NCBI RefSeq assembly: GCF_037963865.1
Contig: NZ_CP150170.1
Location: 6,200,001 to 6,264,000 of the forward strand
DNA from: Paenibacillus sp. FSL R10-2734
Lineage (GTDB): Bacteria > Bacillota > Bacilli > Paenibacillales > Paenibacillaceae
DNA length: 64,000 nucleotides
Direction of reading: 5' to 3'
The notes beneath the pieces are model-generated. The model saw only the letters and a program-made list of their open reading frames with translations, was not told the DNA's origin and did not search any database. Positions 36,701 to 45,511 of the stretch are shown piece by piece. A program made the translations under genes and the position numbers. The first letter of the stretch is position 1. Each line of letters begins with the position of its first letter.

Positions 36701-39700
36701 ACGGTTTTGACATCAATCCATTCCACGCCATCAGCGCTAGTTTGAATTTTGATTGTTTTAGGCGTATTGATATATCTTTGGTCCAAAGAATTGAAGTTAA
36801 GATTGATATTGGCAATCTGAGACTTTGTCGGCAGCTTAAATTGAATCCATGCCTTTTCATTTGCAGGTACCGACCATTTGGATTGATCAAAAGCATTGCC
36901 TTCAATTGTTTTTCCATCAACTAATTGACTTACAGCACCTTGATTATGACTAGCAGTGATTTCAGTGGTTCCTGTAATATTTTGGTATGGCAACAGGTCC
37001 ATAAATACTCTATTTGTTGTAAATGTTTTGCCGTCTAGCGTTACATCTGCCCAAACGACCCCCCGTGTAGGTTGTTCGATGAACGGCGCAATAATTTCAT
37101 TTTTATTGAAAGTATATCCATTTGTTTCTTTGATCGATACAGGCTTAAGTTTGTCACCCGCTTGCAAATCAACGACACCGCCGTGCCATTGAATTTGTGC
37201 CGCATCAAGCCCTATTGCTCCGCCTTTTGATGATCTGCCTTCGATTTGATAGCTGAGTTTTTCTAGTGTATCAACCTCGCCGTAAGCTTCCTTTCCATCC
37301 ACGAATAAGGTTGCGCCAATCATATTTTCCCCAACATAAATTTGGCCGTCTCTTGCTGTTATTTTTAATGTATCCTGTTTCGTTACACCTTCATAAGTAC
37401 CGCTAACTGTGATCGTCGTTGTTCCGTTTGATACCGGAGTCACGATTCCGTTAGCATTAACTACCGCTATTGCAGGATTCGCACTGTTGTATGTTAAACC
37501 TGAAAGCTTGGCTTTAAGCGCCGGAAATGTCATATATCCCTCAGCGTTGATTTTAAGCGATGAAGTTGTCAACTGCTCACCTGTTGCATGTACATTTGTA
37601 AGCGTATATTTGCGAGCTGAATTGTCCGTTACAATCTTGATGATTGTGTCAATCTGATCCTCCTGGACATTAGCAAGATTGACGGTCAGACTATCTCCAT
37701 TTTGTACAAAAGAAGTGACAGGAATATCCTCGTTCAACCAGGTTACGGATGTCACATGATCTGGAACCGGACGAATGGTTAACGACTTTCCAGGAATGGC
37801 ATCAAACCCTCTTTTGCTGTCAGGTCCTTTCATAATATGAAGATAAACATTGTTGTCTCTATACGTTGCGTATCCCCATTGTGGACCTGTAGTACTGTTA
37901 GCTAAAGCGAATTTTTCATAATTGCCTTTTCCATCATCTTCGTAGCCATAGCCCGAGAGGAAATATGGCATTGTACCCGTTGTAGACTCATGTCTTTCCG
38001 GCTTTCCTGCAGGTGCAAACCAATCTACAAAACTTTCTCTCACATCAATGTATTCCTGCTCTGCTTTAGGATACCTTGTCGCAATTTCCTCAGGCGAGTT
38101 CCAATTGGGTCCGCGACTATCTACAGGCGTCTGATCATTATTATCCACATAGCCTCTGCCAGCATTCATGATCATTTCCTTGGCGACTTGCCTGTAGTCA
38201 TCCCGTTTCCCGTAATACGGAGATAAGCCGTTTTTTGTGTGGATCATTTTCCATGGTTCCATAATCGTACGTTTTACAAGATGATTTGCAGCGCCACCAG
38301 CGTAAATACCAGATGCTTCTTCGGTTCTTAAATCAGGGTCTCCATACTCTGCGCCCCATGCATTGGAGTTTACTATAATATCATCGCTATAATTGCGTAC
38401 AACGCTGTATATCACATCAAAGTTGGCATTCGGTATCCCTTGCGGCCCATCATAATAAATGTAGTCAGGCGCATACCGTTCAATCAAATCAGTCTGATTC
38501 TGCACATAGACGTCAGTCGTGTAATAAGGTACACCGCCGCCATAATAAAGGCCAAACTTCATTCCATGACGCTTTACTGCCAATTCAAACTGTTTCAACC
38601 CATCTACTACCTTACCGTCCGCATCCTTCGGAAGATACTGATGCCTATCATGTGTTGGATCCGCAAATTTCGACGGCCAAAGATAAGCTTGTTGTATCGA
38701 TTCAACCGATACCAATGAATGCCCTTGAGCTTTTGCTCTTTCTGCCCATAAATCGGCAGAGAAATTCGGGTCAACAAAGTACTGGTAAATTGGGGCAGCA
38801 TGAGTTAAAGCGCCCACTCGACCTTCTTCAAACCATTTATTGGGACGTTCCTTTACTGTAATGGTCATATTCTTTCTAGCGGTATTTCCATTCTTGTCAG
38901 TTACTTGCACAGTGAAGTTATAGTCTCCTGGTGCACAGTTAATACTGATTATACCTTTACTGCTATTTAAATTGACATTTCCATTTACTAATCCATCTGC
39001 GATTGTGCCATCGGCATTTAATTCCAAGCCATCTGGCAGTCTGCCCTCTACGATACTCCAAGTATAACCAGGTGCTCCCCCGCTCGCCATAAATTGAAAT
39101 GCCGAAGCCGCAACACCGTATTTATCATTGCCTTTCGATTTATTCCATACATAAGGCCATTCCTTGTAGCCAAACGGCAGATTGTGGGATGGAAGCGGAG
39201 TTTTAATAGCATCCTCAGTTGATAGGCCTTGTGTTACAATTTCTAGTGCCGCAGCTGCGCCTTTAACCGAAGAAACAAGTCCATTTATTTTATTGCCATT
39301 TTGATCTGTGACTCTTCCATAGAACCCAAGGTAAGCTACATTTTGATCAAATCCTAACGGAACATTGTTTGAATTAACATCTTCCGTATACGTATGCTTG
39401 ATTTGAATCATCAGCTTATTCCAACCCTGCTTTAACAGAATCGCTTGTTTTGTCAAATCCTTTTGCACCTCCACAGGTGTGGACGGTGTCGTTACTGCCT
39501 TATCGTTTACATAAAGACGATATGAACCGCTGGCGCCTACATTAAAATACGCTGGCTGTTCTACTGGGCTGTATACGTATGTGTGAGCGTATACATATTT
39601 GTTTCTAGTATCGATGCCTTTTTTCACAGAATAATATCCATATAAATCTTGATAATCATCGTAGTTTCTATTATAAATGCGATCATCGAAATATTCCCAT

Positions 39701-40404
39701 TTATGACTTTCGTTAATCAAGCTTAACGGATCGCCGATTGCGGGAGCGATCGTAGCAGCGCCAGAACCAGATCCAGTTACCGGCTTGTTATTTACCTCTA
39801 TTTCTGAGAGTCCGGTTATGCTTGGATAAGGTGTTCGTCCTTTATCGATTTCAACCTTCATTTCAACTACATTCTTCAACTCGGATTGCGTAGCATACAC
39901 AGTTGGTGATGAAGAGCTGGAAGATGTACTATCAACCTTTCCGGATTCTACGATGCTGCCATCATTCAGCGTGAAAGTAAGATGATACCAATTGTTAACG
40001 TGACGCCCATCGCCCCATTGCGCTATTTTGACTTCATTAATAGCAATAGGCTGACTCCATTTCATCCTTACCCATGGATTAGAATCGTTTTCTGTCACCC
40101 ACTGACTATTTGTTAGTCCATCAACTAGTTTTGAAACAGGGTTTACTGCAAGAGTTGATGATGATGCTGTTATTTCTGATGCCGACGGCGCGTGTTTTAC
40201 GGTTTCTCCCACTTCAGATCCATAAATTTGGTCCACTACAGGGGAAACGAATGGACCTGATACCAACCATGAGTTAATAAACGGGGCTTTACCCGCCACT
40301 TGCTGTGCTTCTACTTTAGATACTCCTAAACCAAGCATTCCAGAATTAAAAATAATGGCTGTTACAAGTGCGAGAATAGATAATTTAAAAAATCTATTTT
40401 TCAT
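33766..40404 (-). CDS. Giant secreted, SLH-anchored GH29-type alpha-L-fucosidase
   Basis: 2212 residues. Signal peptide about 1-34. Then discoidin domain 1 (about 70-210), a PA14-like or sugar-binding region (230-370), a putative Ig domain with GGAPGYTWSIVEG (440-520), and a GH29-like TIM barrel (525-870) with FGLYYGGGVPYY and the likely nucleophile Asp652 in YIYYDGPQ. Next a Big_2 domain (about 985-1050), discoidin 2 (1165-1300), discoidin 3 (1480-1625), four Big_4-type domains (1640-2000), a Pro-Thr linker of repeated PNPT units, and three SLH domains (2034-2212). It should hydrolyse alpha-L-fucosyl linkages at the cell surface. The discoidin 3 to SLH part closely matches the end of the 6523-11193 protein. 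Cre-like and shared operator-like elements lie upstream. Confidence 0.8.
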   Translation of the reverse strand: MKNRFFKLSILALVTAIIFNSGMLGLGVSKVEAQQVAGKAPFINSWLVSGPFVSPVVDQIYGSEVGETVKHAPSASEITASSSTLAVNPVSKLVDGLTNSQWVTENDSNPWVRMKWSQPIAINEVKIAQWGDGRHVNNWYHLTFTLNDGSIVESGKVDSTSSSSSSPTVYATQSELKNVVEMKVEIDKGRTPYPSITGLSEIEVNNKPVTGSGSGAATIAPAIGDPLSLINESHKWEYFDDRIYNRNYDDYQDLYGYYSVKKGIDTRNKYVYAHTYVYSPVEQPAYFNVGASGSYRLYVNDKAVTTPSTPVEVQKDLTKQAILLKQGWNKLMIQIKHTYTEDVNSNNVPLGFDQNVAYLGFYGRVTDQNGNKINGLVSSVKGAAAALEIVTQGLSTEDAIKTPLPSHNLPFGYKEWPYVWNKSKGNDKYGVAASAFQFMASGGAPGYTWSIVEGRLPDGLELNADGTIADGLVNGNVNLNSSKGIISINCAPGDYNFTVQVTDKNGNTARKNMTITVKERPNKWFEEGRVGALTHAAPIYQYFVDPNFSADLWAERAKAQGHSLVSVESIQQAYLWPSKFADPTHDRHQYLPKDADGKVVDGLKQFELAVKRHGMKFGLYYGGGVPYYTTDVYVQNQTDLIERYAPDYIYYDGPQGIPNANFDVIYSVVRNYSDDIIVNSNAWGAEYGDPDLRTEEASGIYAGGAANHLVKRTIMEPWKMIHTKNGLSPYYGKRDDYRQVAKEMIMNAGRGYVDNNDQTPVDSRGPNWNSPEEIATRYPKAEQEYIDVRESFVDWFAPAGKPERHESTTGTMPYFLSGYGYEDDGKGNYEKFALANSTTGPQWGYATYRDNNVYLHIMKGPDSKRGFDAIPGKSLTIRPVPDHVTSVTWLNEDIPVTSFVQNGDSLTVNLANVQEDQIDTIIKIVTDNSARKYTLTNVHATGEQLTTSSLKINAEGYMTFPALKAKLSGLTYNSANPAIAVVNANGIVTPVSNGTTTITVSGTYEGVTKQDTLKITARDGQIYVGENMIGATLFVDGKEAYGEVDTLEKLSYQIEGRSSKGGAIGLDAAQIQWHGGVVDLQAGDKLKPVSIKETNGYTFNKNEIIAPFIEQPTRGVVWADVTLDGKTFTTNRVFMDLLPYQNITGTTEITASHNQGAVSQLVDGKTIEGNAFDQSKWSVPANEKAWIQFKLPTKSQIANINLNFNSLDQRYINTPKTIKIQTSADGVEWIDVKTVNGPTGTANFGFYDQYAVNAEAQYVKLLFDGGSNGSTIDLLEVAINGIDKSDLFDRFEYEYKPIDATTGKYDIKAFTGAGAPIDMKDAVITVTSENQGVITVGDSNLLTAVSKGMAKIRIRATIGGRSIEEVTYLFVDESGKIYMGSYLNKINVTLNKTEIKPNQPIVAAIEGLLSTGETADLSRATVEYQFSDQRLSVVEGSNTIIVKGDIGRGFNATVAVKVTLDGVTVESRPMTIAAVRNIIPQSQMTATATSQEMNPGTNNSAAMTIDGNPDTIWHTKWNGSDELPQSITLNLGGTYNIDSIAYLPRQSGGTNGIITSYNVYVSTDGVEFAKVASGSWANDSKEKVATFNPTEASYVKLEATAGNSGFASAAEINVFDVKEFVKEIMDYKTVPVIDTELGQIPTLPEKVEAVYNDGTTGLVDVDWDDITPDMVAKEGVFTVKGSVGGTPVMAKATYKVHSQTTLMSITPPAAITGLANGTAKTSAALGLPSTVELVTDAESMNANVTWNVEASSYDAVVKAEQTFTVDGTVTLPEGVNNPNNIALTTKISVTVNAETDQGKTLVSITTPTPITGLANGAAKTAEALGLPVTVTLATYGGIVNGSVTWEVDASSYDPSFKTAQTFTVDGNVTLPEGVGNPNNVDLKTSISVTVDAVAVQDKTLQSITPPAAITGVANGTAKTAAALGLPSTVELVTYEENVNANVAWNVDASSYNPSSINAQTFTVDGTVTLPEGLANPNGLPLTTQISISVKASASRPDPTPNPTPNPTPNPTPTPTPKPIEPTEPVKPTEPETPKVDLSDIAEHWAKVSIEKSVKLGFVRGYEDGTFRPNGTITRGEFATMLARALKLDSVDSEFSFTDQSNTPVWAQPFIQALVKVGFISGYEDGTFRANKEITRSELVVIVIRALGLEVNPNATLAFDDADQAPVWAKPYVATAAEAGLIKGNGDGKFNPNASSTRAEAVTLILAMLSNMK

Positions 40405-40647
40405 ATTTATTTATCATTCCTTCCACTATTCATTTGAGATCAATACAGCTTTTTTAGCGCTTTCATTTTCCTCAAACCAAACTTGAACTTCTACCTCCTT
40501 CCAAAACTGATGTTGTTATTGCTTTGCCTGTTAATAACTAACTGCTATTTGTCTGAAGTTCATTATTACGGCACCCAACTTTATTCTTTATTTCACCTCT
40601 CTTTGCTGCATACGTTTGACAAGATTATATCTTGTTAAACAGGGTAC

Positions 40648-40661
40648 TGATAACGCTTACA
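40648..40661. promoter_or_regulatory. Candidate cre (CcpA) site upstream of the GH29 gene
   Basis: TGATAACGCTTACA, one mismatch from TGWAANCGNTNWCA, 244 nt before the start. A weaker look-alike, TTTTAGCGCTTTCA, is at 40452-40465, close to the start codon. Confidence 0.45.
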
Positions 40662-40671
40662 GTATAGTTTG

Positions 40672-40720
40672 GCTACTCGCAAACCAACAACTTCAAAAAC
40701 TGTGGATTTTAATGTTTTTT
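40672..40720 (-). promoter_or_regulatory. 49-nt upstream element (copy D)
   Basis: Matches copy C at 33373-33421. It lies 268 nt upstream of the GH29 start, next to the cre-like site, and about 190 nt from the end of the AraC-type regulator gene. The rest of 40405-40908 shows a terminator and no gene. Confidence 0.6.
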
Positions 40721-40832
40721 AACATTATTCGTAATATTAATATTCAGAGCCATTAAATCACTATATTTTAAAGAATTAATTTGCGAATTCACTTAGGTAT
40801 GGTTGAAGTAAAGAAAGCGATCTGCCAGACGT

Positions 40833-40869
40833 AAAAAAAGCCCTACTCCCCAGTGAAGGGGAATGGGCT
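40833..40869 (-). terminator. Terminator of the AraC-type regulator gene
   Basis: Stem AGCCCATTCCCC / GGGGAGTAGGGCT followed by TTTTTT on the minus strand, 40 nt beyond the stop at 40909. Textbook form. Confidence 0.85.
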
Positions 40870-40908
40870 GTATTCAATAAACTTGCTTAAGCTGTAAAAA
40901 CAGCACAT

Positions 40909-43275
40909 TCAATCATCATCTGCATCCTGTCCTAAATGCAACCTGTATTCGCTGAGAGACATGCCAAAATGCTTCTTGAATCGCGTGTAAAAATAGTTAT
41001 TCCTTTCAAGACCAACCTTCTCGACAATCGTAGACAAGGGCATTTTGGAGTTGCGCATATATCCATCCAGCTTTTGCATTCGCAAATCAAAGATATATTG
41101 CGCAATCGACTGCCCGCATGACGTTTTAAACAATCGACCTACATAATTCGGAGACATACGCAACTTTTCAGCAATTGAACTTAAACATAAGCCTGAATCG
41201 GAAAATTCCTGTTCTACAATTCCGATAATGCGCTGAAATAAATAATCGTTATTGTTTGACGAGTTTTTTAACATCATTACCTTACTGCATAGCTTTGTCA
41301 AAAAGGTATTCATAACATCATCAATGTCCGTGATCACTTCTGCATCTTGCAGTTTGTACAACAGCTCCTGCATAAATAGATCTTGATTATCCTTTATGGC
41401 AGGCATTTTGCTAAATACACCGGAATAAAGACAATAAATCAAATGTATAATACACGATATGATTTCATTATAAGAACAGTTATACAACTGCTTATTAATA
41501 GATTGATAGATGACAACGGCACCTTCAATATCTCCTTCAAGTACTTTTTCGATCAGCTGTTCTTCCTTCTTCACAGGTACATGGAAATCATCCATATTGA
41601 TTTCATCCATCATATAAGGTGAAATAATGCATCCATGTCCATAACGGATCTTAAGTTGAATCGAACCCTTCATACTGTTATACATGCTAGGCAAATGTTC
41701 CATTCCCTTAAACAAGGTGCTATACGTCATAGATAAAGATATACGAATAAATTGTTGTGTTTTACTTTGCACTTCACGTAAATATCGCTCTATTTTTTCC
41801 TGCACTAGCTTAAATTGCGTTACTTCTGCACAATCAACTAACACTACAAATTTATCAGAATCACAACTGAATATTTCACACGGAATTTCCTCCGCTATTT
41901 CTGCTGCAATATTCACAATGGCATAACGCAATGCCCAACGCTCTTCTTGAGTATTTTCTGACCTAAATTCACTGTAATTGTCTATTTTGAATAGACACAT
42001 ACACAGCTGATTGGAGGCGATATAATCTAAGTCCAGATCATGAATCTTCTCTAGAATAGTATTCATCGAATACGTTGAACTTTCACTTAACAGGGAATTT
42101 AGTATATCTTGTTTGGCAGCATAGCCGGTTTCTCGCATTAATTTATCAAGCTGCAAATTCCGCTCTTTCATCGATTCAAATACCGCTAGAATAACTTGAA
42201 ATTCTTCCATTTCAGACACGAGTGGATCGCTTTTTTCAGGAACTTCTCCTTTTATGATTTTCGTAATGGCTTGAATAGGATTATTCAGTCTGCGTGCCAA
42301 GAACAGGCAAATGAGTGCGCAAAAAATAAATACAGCTGCAACGATCCCCGCCGACACGATTGATGCGGTGATTACATCCTTGAAAATTTTTTTGAAGGGT
42401 GTAACACCCATGATGTACCAGTTGTTTGCATTACTTTTACTGCTCGAAACAAGATAACTGATTCCGTCAATTTTTTGCACCTGATTCAGGTTGCCGTCCA
42501 GTTCCTGTGCTTTCCGACCTAATGTCCGCACTTCACTCATGTCATGAGCAAAATCCGGTGAAAGGGCCATACTTAAAATAGAACCGTTGGAGTTAACCAC
42601 AAAAAAAGATGTTTCAGGAACTGAATCACTACTGTTAATCGCTTGGATAGAATTCGTAAGCGCTTTCGTTCGGATGTTTACAACGATAGCATTTTTCAAG
42701 CCAGATTCCGTGGTCCCTGGTTCAAATAATATATATGAACACACATTTGCCGATTGTGTTGCTTCATCAACAGATGCCACAATGGGACGACCATGATAAT
42801 CGGCCACAAATTTTTTGTCAGTTAACAACTTTGCAATTGCCTGATCTGAAAATTCAGACGATGACTTAATTTCACCGCTGCGTGAGGAGTAGTACAAATC
42901 CAACCCCGTATTGTAAAGATACACGCTGTCGATGTCGTTCAGTGTCAGAAAGTGTTTGTCAATTACCCTGCTTGCTGCAATTGCAACACGCACATCATTC
43001 TCTTCCATGTTTAAATAGGAAATGATATCTTTGTCGGTGTAAAGAGCATTTCCAAATTTTTTAGCGGTCTCGTCGAGATAGGTAATACTGTAATTGGATT
43101 GAGCAATCAGTTTTTCGTTAAAGCCGTTAATTAATGAAATCGTAGTTCGTAAATAAGTAAATGACAAAAAAGTCGTAAGTAAAATAGTGATGATGAACGA
43201 GATAATCAAAAAAGAGAAAAAAGATTTACGTAGAAAGCTCGTACTACCTTTTTTTGTTTTTTTTGAGAGCTTCAT
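40909..43275 (-). CDS. Membrane-bound AraC-family transcriptional regulator
   Basis: 788 residues. Transmembrane helix about 16-40, extracellular Cache-like sensor about 41-300, second helix about 300-325 (AGIVAAVFIFCALICLFLAR), HAMP-like linker, a long cytoplasmic region, and a C-terminal AraC helix-turn-helix (about 680-780) ending VGLERNNYFYTRFKKHFGMS. It has no kinase or receiver domain, so sensing and DNA binding are in one chain. Such proteins typically control adjacent LplB/YtcP-type sugar operons. AGGAGG precedes ATG 43275. It diverges from the operon starting at 43500 and is also downstream-adjacent to the GH29 gene, so it may regulate both sides. Confidence 0.9.
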   Translation of the reverse strand: MKLSKKTKKGSTSFLRKSFFSFLIISFIITILLTTFLSFTYLRTTISLINGFNEKLIAQSNYSITYLDETAKKFGNALYTDKDIISYLNMEENDVRVAIAASRVIDKHFLTLNDIDSVYLYNTGLDLYYSSRSGEIKSSSEFSDQAIAKLLTDKKFVADYHGRPIVASVDEATQSANVCSYILFEPGTTESGLKNAIVVNIRTKALTNSIQAINSSDSVPETSFFVVNSNGSILSMALSPDFAHDMSEVRTLGRKAQELDGNLNQVQKIDGISYLVSSSKSNANNWYIMGVTPFKKIFKDVITASIVSAGIVAAVFIFCALICLFLARRLNNPIQAITKIIKGEVPEKSDPLVSEMEEFQVILAVFESMKERNLQLDKLMRETGYAAKQDILNSLLSESSTYSMNTILEKIHDLDLDYIASNQLCMCLFKIDNYSEFRSENTQEERWALRYAIVNIAAEIAEEIPCEIFSCDSDKFVVLVDCAEVTQFKLVQEKIERYLREVQSKTQQFIRISLSMTYSTLFKGMEHLPSMYNSMKGSIQLKIRYGHGCIISPYMMDEINMDDFHVPVKKEEQLIEKVLEGDIEGAVVIYQSINKQLYNCSYNEIISCIIHLIYCLYSGVFSKMPAIKDNQDLFMQELLYKLQDAEVITDIDDVMNTFLTKLCSKVMMLKNSSNNNDYLFQRIIGIVEQEFSDSGLCLSSIAEKLRMSPNYVGRLFKTSCGQSIAQYIFDLRMQKLDGYMRNSKMPLSTIVEKVGLERNNYFYTRFKKHFGMSLSEYRLHLGQDADDD

Positions 43276-43499
43276 TACGACCTCCTAGTGACAGCTTCCT
43301 AGTATATATTGTTTTTTATTATAGTTATAAATAAATAATACCTCAACAATTTATTACACTTTGTAGATTTCGCTATTTTTTAGAGATACCCAAGTGTTGA
43401 AAAACAAAAAGAACAACATATTTGTTTGTTGAACCTCCCCCCCCTCTTAGCTACAGTAATAGCAGACGTACAAACAATACAGAGAAAGGGGGTGAAACA

Positions 43500-44471
43500 A
43501 TGAAGACGATTACAAATGCAATTCCGAATCGCACGGGTAAGCCGCGCAGAACATTGCGTAGTGCGCGCCGTCAGACTCCATTCTATTTAATGATGGCACC
43601 CGGATTAATTTTTGTTGCGATCTTATCTTACTTCCCGATGGTTGGCGTTATCATTGCCTTCAAAGATTACAATGCACGTGATGGTATTTTCGGAAGTCCA
43701 TGGAAGGACCCACTATTCAAAAACTTTGAGTTTTTCTTTAAATCCGACTTAGCGAAAAGCGTTACCTTCAATACTCTTTTTTACAATTTAATAGAAGCAG
43801 TTGCCGTTACGGTTTGCGCATTAGCATTAGCTATTCTATTAAATGAAGTAAAAAATAAATTTGTATCTGCTACCTATAAGGGATCGATTTTGCTGCCGAC
43901 CTTCCTCTCATGGATTGTCATCCAGTTCATTCTCTTCAGCCTATTGAGTGTTGATCGTGGTATTGTCAACAACATGATTACAAACAACGGCGGAGAGGCC
44001 ATTTACTGGTACAGTGAGCCATCTTACTGGCGATACATCTTGCCAATTGCTTATCTATGGAAGAACGTCGGTTACTATTCGGTGCTGTATGTAGCGGCGA
44101 TTGCCGGGATTAACACTGACTACTATGAAGCTGCGCAACTGGACGGTGCTTCGAAGTGGCAACGTATTAAACATATTACATTACCGCTTTTACAACCGAC
44201 CATCATTGTTCTTTCACTGCTGTGGGTTGGTAAATTGTTCAATGGTGGTCTGGGTGACTGGAACGGATTCTACACGCTTGCAAATGATGCGGGTGCTCTG
44301 TACTCAACAACAGACGTTATCGACACACTTGTATTCCGCTCGTTGAAAAAAGTCAATGACTACGGCATGTCGTCGGCAATTGGTTTATATCAATCGGTAG
44401 TTGGTTTCTTCCTTGTGTTGATCTCGAATTACATCATTAAAAAGAGGGATCCCGATAGTGCACTATTTTAA
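43500..44471 (+). CDS. Sugar ABC transporter permease, LplB type
   Basis: 323 residues from ATG 43500 (RBS AAAGGGGGTG; the longer frame from 43422 has no site). Six predicted membrane helices, first about 30-52 (LMMAPGLIFVAILSYFPMVG). EAA loop motif YYEAAQLDGASKWQRI. It pairs with the next gene, and no ATPase is encoded nearby. First gene of the operon 43500-53621, transcribed away from the regulator at 40909. The 224-nt divergent gap holds a C-run and AT-rich DNA; I could not assign a firm promoter. Confidence 0.93.
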   Translation: MKTITNAIPNRTGKPRRTLRSARRQTPFYLMMAPGLIFVAILSYFPMVGVIIAFKDYNARDGIFGSPWKDPLFKNFEFFFKSDLAKSVTFNTLFYNLIEAVAVTVCALALAILLNEVKNKFVSATYKGSILLPTFLSWIVIQFILFSLLSVDRGIVNNMITNNGGEAIYWYSEPSYWRYILPIAYLWKNVGYYSVLYVAAIAGINTDYYEAAQLDGASKWQRIKHITLPLLQPTIIVLSLLWVGKLFNGGLGDWNGFYTLANDAGALYSTTDVIDTLVFRSLKKVNDYGMSSAIGLYQSVVGFFLVLISNYIIKKRDPDSALF

Positions 44472-44573
44472 TCGATCCGAAAGGATAAAATTACACTTTC
44501 AGATCGATCTGCAGAAACGGAATACTGTCTTTGAAAAAAGACTTAAACCCGTTTCTAATTGGGAGGGAAATAC

Positions 44574-45461
44574 ATGCTTCTGAAAAAACTACATTTTTCA
44601 AAATTAATGATTCATCTTACGTTCATTGCCATGAGCCTAGCCTGCATCCTTCCGCTGCTTTTAGTTGTATCCATATCATTTACGGACGAGCGATCGTTGA
44701 TGCTCGATGGATATCGCTTCTGGCCCCAAGTGTTCAGTCTGGATGCTTACAAGTATGTATTCAATGGGGCAGGCTCTATTATGAATGCATATGCGGTTAC
44801 GGTTTTTGTGACGGTTGTTGGCACACTTTTACATTTGCTGTTTACTTCCATGCTGGCGTATTCGCTGACACGGCCTGAAGTAACTCATCGCAAGGCGCTC
44901 TCATTCTTTGTGTATCTTCCGGTTCTATTTAACGGCGGTCTTGTTCCTCAGTATATTTTACTGACGCGAATTCTGCATCTGAAGGATACGATCTGGGTAC
45001 TGATTATCGTCTATCTGGTGTCGGCAGTTAACATACTGATTATGAAAAATTTCTTCCGTACGATTCCAGATTCATTAATTGAGTCAGCGCGTATCGATGG
45101 CTCGGGTGAAATCCATACTTTTTTCCGGATTGCACTTCCTCTTTCTAAACCATCGTTAGCAACTATCGGTCTCTTTATAGCGATTGCATACTGGAATGAC
45201 TGGATGACCGCATCATTGTACATTGAATCACAAAAACTACGCCCCCTACAATATCTGCTGCAATCTTTGATGAACAACATTGGATATTTGCAGTCGAACG
45301 CACAAGCTTCACAGTCAATGGAGTCTGCTATTGGAATGCTTCCTAGTGAAGGCGCGCGCATGGCAACTTGCGTACTCGCCATCGGCCCTATTATTTTGCT
45401 GTATCCTTTACTGCAAAAGTACTTTGAAAAAGGCTTGACAATAGGCGCTGTAAAAGAGTAG
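44574..45461 (+). CDS. Sugar ABC transporter permease, YtcP type
   Basis: 295 residues from ATG 44574 (RBS GGGAGGG). Six membrane helices; first about 12-34. EAA loop LIESARIDGSGEIHTFFRIA. Ends with the family-typical FEKGLTIGAVKE. Partner of the LplB-type permease 103 nt upstream. A small stem CCGGT-aaaac-ACCGG follows the stop before the binding-protein gene. Confidence 0.93.
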   Translation: MLLKKLHFSKLMIHLTFIAMSLACILPLLLVVSISFTDERSLMLDGYRFWPQVFSLDAYKYVFNGAGSIMNAYAVTVFVTVVGTLLHLLFTSMLAYSLTRPEVTHRKALSFFVYLPVLFNGGLVPQYILLTRILHLKDTIWVLIIVYLVSAVNILIMKNFFRTIPDSLIESARIDGSGEIHTFFRIALPLSKPSLATIGLFIAIAYWNDWMTASLYIESQKLRPLQYLLQSLMNNIGYLQSNAQASQSMESAIGMLPSEGARMATCVLAIGPIILLYPLLQKYFEKGLTIGAVKE

Positions 45462-45511
45462 TTTCACCGGTAAAACACCGGAAAATTAAATAAATTTCAG
45501 GGGGAACGACA

